From NCBI GenBank assembly GCA_015069525.1, contig SVIK01000070.1:1-7237 (forward strand): a stretch of DNA of 7,237 bases. The letters are read 5' to 3'. The notes under the pieces were generated by a model. It did no database searches. It was not told the DNA's origin and worked only from the letters and a program-made list of their open reading frames with translations. Shown here piece after piece: positions 4,086 through 7,237 of this stretch. A program made the translations under genes and the position numbers. The DNA is from Clostridiales bacterium (GTDB lineage: Bacteria > Bacillota > Clostridia > Christensenellales > Borkfalkiaceae). The stretch's first letter is position 1. Every line of letters begins with the position of its first letter.

Positions 4086-5408
4086 ATGAGAAAATCGAGA
4101 ATTGAAAAACAATTGAAAAACGAATTGCGTCAAGCTACGCCGACGGCTTTTGACGAGATTTGGAATAAATGCGAAGAAGTGTCCGCGGAAAAAGAAAAGG
4201 AATACGTGGTCGAGCTTGAAAAAGTGGCGGTCGGCGTGGAAAATGAAACGCGCAAAGCGGGCGGAAAACGCACGTTTGCAACGTTGACGGCGCTCTTTTT
4301 GGCAATGGTACTCGCTATCGTTGCCGTATGGGGGGCGACGGCGGGTTGGTTTAAAAAGGACGGCGGTGGAAACGGTATTGATAAACCGACGATGAGCAAA
4401 GGGTATTTTATTCTCGATATCAATCCTTCGTTGGAAGTGGACTACGACGAGAACGGGAACGTTAGCGAAGTGGTGGGATTGAACGCCGACGGAAAGGTGC
4501 TTATTTACGGCATGGAAGAAGCGTTTGTTGGAAAGCCGTATACGCAAGTGGTCGACCTTTTATTTGAACGGTGCGTGCGCTTGGGGTATTTCTCGGCGGA
4601 GAACACGACGAACGCCGTGCTCGTGTCTGCTACGAAAGACGTGGGCGAAAAGGACGAGGTAATGACGGAAAACGTACGCAAACGCTTTGCGGAGCTGTTC
4701 GTGGAGAAAAAACTCTGTGGAGTGGCGATTACGGGAAAAGAGGACCCGTCTTTGAAGGCAGAAGCGGATAAATACGGTGTTGACTCCCAAAAATATGCGT
4801 TGATACAAGAATATTTGGCTCTCGTAGAAAAGCTTGGCGTAGAGAGCGAGATTGACCAAGAGGATTACGCTGAAATTTCCATACGCGAGATTTACGAGGC
4901 ATTGGAAGAACTGGAAGAATTCAAAATCGGGGATAGCGTATCGGATTCAATTGAAGGCTTGTTAGAGGAAATGGAAGACGCTCTGGAACAAGAACTTGGA
5001 GAGGACGTTTTCGAGGAATTGGAAGAATTGGCGGAAGAATTGGAAAAAGCCAAGTCGTTTGAAGAGTTGAATACGATTGCCGAACCTCTTTTGGATTTAT
5101 TGCAACGCTTGGAATTGGGTGCGTACGGCGCGGATAAGGAAATGATACGCATGACGCAAGACGAAGTGCGCGCGATTCTCAACGGCATGCAGGCGGATAA
5201 GGAAAACCTGCATAAGCCTACCGAAGAGGCGTTTAAGGAACGGGAAGAAAAACACAAGGATAATTACGATAAAGAAGCAGAAGAACCCGAGGGCGGTTTT
5301 GAGGCTTGGCAAGAGGAAAACAGGGAACATTTCGAAGAAAATTGGAACGATAAAAAAGAAAATTGGCAAGGACATCAAAAGCATCAAAGAGAAACTCCCG
5401 TGCGTTGA
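4086..5408 (+). CDS. RsgI-like single-pass membrane anti-sigma factor with Glu-rich external domain
   Basis: This 440-residue protein is the probable partner of the sigma factor just upstream. Residues 1-62 are cytoplasmic and contain ATPTAFDEIWNKCEE (17-31), like the N-terminal segment of anti-sigma factors paired with ECF sigma factors in Clostridia; no zinc HxxxCxxC motif is present. A TM helix lies at about 64-85 (TLTALFLAMVLAIVAVWGA). The RsgI-type external domain (about 106-215) has YFILDINPSLEV (107-118), VSEVVGLNADGKVLI, EEAFVGK and LGYFSAENTTNAVLV. Asn113-Pro114 (bases 4422-4427) is the expected self-cleavage bond. Then come YGVDSQKYALIQEYLAL (230-246), a Glu-rich helical stretch (to about 320) and a charged C-terminus with several Trp (409-427). 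No carbohydrate-binding or enzyme domain is seen. In characterised RsgI systems external cleavage leads to regulated proteolysis and sigma release; that this applies here is inference. Confidence 0.88.
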   Translation: MRKSRIEKQLKNELRQATPTAFDEIWNKCEEVSAEKEKEYVVELEKVAVGVENETRKAGGKRTFATLTALFLAMVLAIVAVWGATAGWFKKDGGGNGIDKPTMSKGYFILDINPSLEVDYDENGNVSEVVGLNADGKVLIYGMEEAFVGKPYTQVVDLLFERCVRLGYFSAENTTNAVLVSATKDVGEKDEVMTENVRKRFAELFVEKKLCGVAITGKEDPSLKAEADKYGVDSQKYALIQEYLALVEKLGVESEIDQEDYAEISIREIYEALEELEEFKIGDSVSDSIEGLLEEMEDALEQELGEDVFEELEELAEELEKAKSFEELNTIAEPLLDLLQRLELGAYGADKEMIRMTQDEVRAILNGMQADKENLHKPTEEAFKEREEKHKDNYDKEAEEPEGGFEAWQEENREHFEENWNDKKENWQGHQKHQRETPVR

Positions 5409-5421
5409 GTACGGGTTTTTT
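5397..5421 (+). terminator. Intrinsic terminator overlapping the anti-sigma stop codon
   Basis: CCCGTGC (5397-5403) pairs with GTACGGG (5409-5415), 7 bp with one G-T wobble, around the loop GTTGA that contains the TGA stop. Six T follow (5416-5421). It ends the sigma/anti-sigma operon. Confidence 0.8.
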
Positions 5422-5423
5422 CT

Positions 5424-5486
5424 CGATTAAGATAATCGAAAAAATGAATAATAGGGCGGGCAAACTCTAAAATTTTCGATTATTTT
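5424..5486 (+). promoter_or_regulatory. Two mutually exclusive hairpins upstream of the aminotransferase gene
   Basis: CGATTA (5424-5429), AGA loop and TAATCG (5433-5438) form a local hairpin. The second arm and flanks (5429-5442) can instead pair with 5473-5486 over 14 bp with one G-T, including ATAATCGAAAA against TTTTCGATTAT. The two folds share bases and exclude each other. The region lies upstream of the likely aminotransferase promoter, so it may be the 3' tail of the sigma operon or an operator with repeated CGATTA half-sites rather than a leader switch. Confidence 0.4.
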
Positions 5487-5518
5487 CAAAGAATTTTGCA
5501 AAAAGGATAGTATTCGAG

Positions 5519-5547
5519 TTGATTTATTTTGAAAAAGATAGTAGAAT
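5519..5547 (+). promoter_or_regulatory. Probable sigma-A promoter of the aminotransferase gene
   Basis: TTGATT (5519-5524), a 17-base spacer and TAGAAT (5542-5547) match the sigma-A consensus at 4/6 and 5/6 positions in an A/T-rich setting. The leader would be about 30 bases, ending in the ribosome binding site GGAGAG (5570-5575), nine to ten bases before the ATG. Confidence 0.6.
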
Positions 5548-5583
5548 AATAAAGTAAATATAAATTCACGGAGAGAACTACTT

Positions 5584-6783
5584 ATGAAGAACAGAATTGC
5601 TGGCAGAATGACTACCATTTCTCCCTCGCTTACGCTTGCGATTTCCGCAAAGGCAAAGGCGATGAAGGCAAACGGGGAAAGCGTCGTTTCTTTCGGCGTG
5701 GGCGAGCCCGATTTTAATACGCCCGAACATATTATCAACGCGGCAAAAGTTGCCCTCGATAACGGACATACCAAGTATACCCCTTCTTCGGGGCTCTTGC
5801 CCTTGCGCAAGGCGATTTGCGAAAAGTTTAAAAAGGATAACGGACTCGATTACGAGCCCTCCCAAATTATCGTTTCCAACGGTGCTAAACATTCCATTTT
5901 TAACGCTTGCTACGCCGTATTGGAAGAGGGGGACGAAGTAATTATTCCCGCGCCCTATTGGCTCACCTATCCCGAAGTGGTGAAAGTGTGCGGTGCTACG
6001 CCCGTGTATTTGAACTGCAAAAAGGAAAACAAGTTCAAGTTCTCGGCGGATGAATTGAAAGCAATGATTACGCCTAAAACGAAAATGCTTATTTTCAATT
6101 CTCCCTCCAACCCCACGGGTTCGGTGTATACGGAAGAAGAAGTGCGCGCGATTGCAAAAGTCTGCGAAGAAGCGGAGATTTTCGTGCTCTCCGACGAGAT
6201 TTACGAAAAGCTTTGCTACAACGGCGTAAAACCTTTCTCTATCGCCAAGTGTAGCGATAAAATGAAAGATTTGACCATCGTTATCAACGGCGTTTCCAAA
6301 ACGTACGCAATGACGGGCTGGCGCGTGGGATACCTCGCTTGCCCTAAGGATATCGCAAAGGCTATCGATTCCTTCCAAAGCCACGCAACGAGCAACGCTT
6401 GCTCCATTTCTCAATATGCGACGATTGAAGCGCTCGCTTCTACCGACGAGGAAATTCAAGCGATGGTGGACGTGTTCGATAAGAGAAGAGCAAAGCTCCT
6501 CGATTTGATTGCAGGCATTGACGGCGTATCTTCGGTTGAACCTGACGGGGCGTTCTACGTAATGCTCGTAATCGGCGGGTTGTACGGCAAGAATTATAAC
6601 GGCAAAGTGATTGACGGCTCGATTGCGTTTGCAGACGCGCTTTTGGATGCGGAAAAGGTTGCGACAATCCCTGGGATTTCGTTCGGTGCGGACGATTGTG
6701 TACGCCTTTCGTATGCGTTAAGCGAAGCGGATATCGAAGAGGGATTGGCAAGAATTAAACGTTTCGTGGAAGCGTTGGCGTAA
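5584..6783 (+). CDS. aspB: Pyridoxal-phosphate aspartate aminotransferase, class I subgroup Ib
   Basis: This cytoplasmic enzyme interconverts aspartate plus 2-oxoglutarate with oxaloacetate plus glutamate, linking nitrogen to the TCA intermediates. Its 399 residues equal the usual subgroup Ib length. Seen: GVGEPDFNTPEHI (38-50), NPTG (176-179) with the cofactor-binding Asn176, SDEIY (203-207) with Asp204 for the pyridine nitrogen and Tyr207, and SKTYAMTGWRVGY (238-250) with Lys239 as the Schiff-base lysine. Arg374 in CVRLSY binds the substrate alpha-carboxylate. Lys102 in NGAKHSIFN matches the lysine that, in the Thermus subgroup Ib enzyme, contacts the side-chain carboxylate, supporting aspartate as substrate; other amino acids or prephenate remain possible. 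Start 5584 has GGAGAG upstream. It is a monocistronic unit with its own promoter and terminator, with no functional link seen to the sigma locus. Confidence 0.92.
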   Translation: MKNRIAGRMTTISPSLTLAISAKAKAMKANGESVVSFGVGEPDFNTPEHIINAAKVALDNGHTKYTPSSGLLPLRKAICEKFKKDNGLDYEPSQIIVSNGAKHSIFNACYAVLEEGDEVIIPAPYWLTYPEVVKVCGATPVYLNCKKENKFKFSADELKAMITPKTKMLIFNSPSNPTGSVYTEEEVRAIAKVCEEAEIFVLSDEIYEKLCYNGVKPFSIAKCSDKMKDLTIVINGVSKTYAMTGWRVGYLACPKDIAKAIDSFQSHATSNACSISQYATIEALASTDEEIQAMVDVFDKRRAKLLDLIAGIDGVSSVEPDGAFYVMLVIGGLYGKNYNGKVIDGSIAFADALLDAEKVATIPGISFGADDCVRLSYALSEADIEEGLARIKRFVEALA

Positions 6784-6798
6784 ATTATTTGAAATTAA

Positions 6799-6845
6799 AA
6801 AACGGCTTGGGGCGTGTTGTTTTGCTCGGGCCGTTTTATGCGTTT
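6799..6845 (+). terminator. Intrinsic terminator after the aminotransferase gene
   Basis: AAAACGGCTTGGG (6799-6811) pairs with CTCGGGCCGTTTT (6825-6837), 13 bp with three G-T pairs, around a 13-base loop. The T run of the stem end is followed by ATGCG and another T run (6843-6848). Confidence 0.85.
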
Positions 6846-6849
6846 TTTA

Positions 6850-6946
6850 ATGGAGAAACAGCGGGATAATCTTCCGCCTTTTATGGAGAAATCCAACACC
6901 GCCAAGCGGTTCACCGCCCTTGTGAAAGGGAGGCGAGGATTTTTTT
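6850..6946 (+). repeat. Degenerate hairpin-rich intergenic repeat element
   Basis: ATGGAGAAA occurs twice (6850-6858 and 6883-6891). Three hairpins follow one another: GCGGGA (6861-6866) with TTCCGC (6872-6877), ACCGC (6898-6902) with GCGGT (6906-6910), and CCCTT (6917-6921) with AAGGG (6926-6930) around GTGA, extended by CC/GG beyond a G-A mismatch. A seven-T run (6940-6946) ends it. The arrangement with AAGGGAGGC near the end recalls the short intergenic repeats scattered in gut Firmicutes genomes. Family membership is from memory and unverified. Confidence 0.45.
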
Positions 6947-7020
6947 CGGGTGGATTTTACGCTATCTACAAAAAAATTGGTTTTTTTTGTGAAAAAGGGG
7001 AAAAATTTTTGCCAAAGGTA

Positions 7021-7054
7021 TTGAAATTGTGCGCAAAATTTGGTAAACTATATA
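7021..7054 (+). promoter_or_regulatory. Candidate promoter of the P-loop protein gene
   Basis: Two overlapping sigma-A choices are visible: TTGAAA (7021-7026) with TAAACT (7044-7049), 17-base spacer, and TTGTGC (7027-7032) with TATATA (7049-7054), 16-base spacer. Either gives a leader of about 55-65 bases. Confidence 0.5.
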
Positions 7055-7057
7055 TAA

Positions 7058-7089
7058 CCTGAATCGGGAGACCTTCCAAGGTTCGGGAG
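7058..7089 (+). promoter_or_regulatory. Structured leader before the P-loop protein gene
   Basis: TCGGGAG occurs twice (7064-7070 and 7083-7089) flanking the near-palindrome ACCTTCCAAGGT (7071-7082). CCTGA (7058-7062) can pair with TCGGG (7083-7087), and CTTCC (7073-7077) can alternatively pair with the second GGGAG (7085-7089). No known riboswitch or T-box is recognised. Confidence 0.35.
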
Positions 7090-7117
7090 TGCAACAAAAT
7101 CTGGGAGGATTGCTATT

Positions 7118-7237
7118 ATGATTAAAGTAATTTATGGCGCAAAAGGTACGGGTAAAACGAAGATGATGATTGACGCGGCTAACGCTTCGGTTAAGGAAGC
7201 GAAAGGTCATCTTATTTATATCACCGATAGCAAGCGC
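7118..7237 (+). CDS. P-loop ATP-binding protein, N-terminal 40 residues (3' end outside window)
   Basis: The frame opens with MIKVIYGAKGTGKTKMM, a beta-strand followed at once by a Walker A motif GAKGTGKT (residues 7-14), so the protein binds a nucleotide. The next strand is HLIYITDS (31-38). This opening resembles a family of Clostridia ATP-binding proteins with no assigned function; that resemblance is from memory. The start is well supported by GGGAGG (7103-7108), nine bases upstream, and an upstream candidate promoter. The gene runs off the window, so Walker B and the rest cannot be judged. It follows a terminator and is a separate transcription unit. Confidence 0.85.
   Translation, partial: MIKVIYGAKGTGKTKMMIDAANASVKEAKGHLIYITDSKR

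Larger units (their letters stand above)
6784..7117 (+). other. Non-coding stretch between the aminotransferase and P-loop protein genes
   Basis: In order it holds the aminotransferase terminator, a hairpin-rich repeat-like segment (about 6850-6946), an A/T-rich stretch with several T runs, a candidate promoter (7021-7054) and a structured leader (7058-7089). A frame open from 6814 to 7062 has no ribosome binding site, starts inside the terminator loop and has no recognisable protein features, so no gene is called. Confidence 0.7.

Noticed and set aside
3882..4547. Antisense frame across the sigma/anti-sigma junction
   Set aside because: Overlaps two well-supported + strand genes and lacks any recognisable protein feature.
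5578..6459. A 293-codon antisense frame opposite the aminotransferase gene
   Set aside because: The + strand frame is an unmistakable aminotransferase; the antisense frame shows no motif and no start context.
6814..7062. 82-codon + strand frame in the last intergenic region
   Set aside because: Starts in the loop of a terminator, lacks a Shine-Dalgarno, crosses a hairpin repeat and T runs, and has no domain-like pattern.
7058..7117. T-box or known riboswitch before the P-loop gene
   Set aside because: Too short and without the conserved T-box or other aptamer signatures.

Overview
The window is ordinary chromosomal DNA from a low-to-mid GC Gram-positive bacterium. It is most likely an uncultured, probably gut-associated member of Clostridia. 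The basis for this is an Obg with the C-terminal OCT domain, Gram-positive-type Shine-Dalgarno sites, intrinsic terminators, an RsgI-type anti-sigma factor and a Clostridia-type P-loop protein. This placement is inference from gene content only. All genes supported here are on the + strand; no tRNA, rRNA, CRISPR array, transposase or phage gene was seen.

Region 1 (1-1965) is housekeeping. It holds the 3' part of obg (ribosome-assembly GTPase), yhbY (CRM-domain 50S assembly factor) and grpE (DnaK nucleotide exchange factor), closed by a very strong intrinsic terminator. A bulged hairpin sits between obg and yhbY. grpE is separated from hrcA, dnaK and dnaJ.

Region 2 (1966-5421) is the most interesting part, a three-gene envelope-signalling locus. 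First comes a 469-aa predicted lipoprotein carrying an RsgI-type extracytoplasmic domain followed by a very Glu-rich helical tail. Next is a 168-aa ECF-type sigma factor with its own extended -10 promoter and a long leader hairpin. Two bases after it begins a 440-aa single-pass membrane anti-sigma factor, which has an N-terminal cytoplasmic segment, one TM helix, and the same RsgI-type domain plus Glu-rich helices outside. Lipoprotein and anti-sigma factor share the domain and the Asp-Ile-Asn-Pro motif, whose Asn-Pro bond is the self-cleavage site in characterised RsgI proteins. The sigma/anti-sigma pair is of a known kind. The unlinked, lipid-anchored copy of the sensor domain without any anti-sigma part is the unusual element, and a possible ECF-type promoter in front of it suggests it could be a target of the neighbouring sigma factor.

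Region 3 (5422-6837) holds a short non-coding stretch with two mutually exclusive hairpins, a likely sigma-A promoter, a complete class I (subgroup Ib) aspartate aminotransferase gene and its terminator.

Region 4 (6838-7237) is a 280-base non-coding stretch with a degenerate hairpin-rich repeat, a promoter and a structured leader. It ends in the first 40 codons of a Clostridia-type P-loop ATP-binding protein cut by the window edge.
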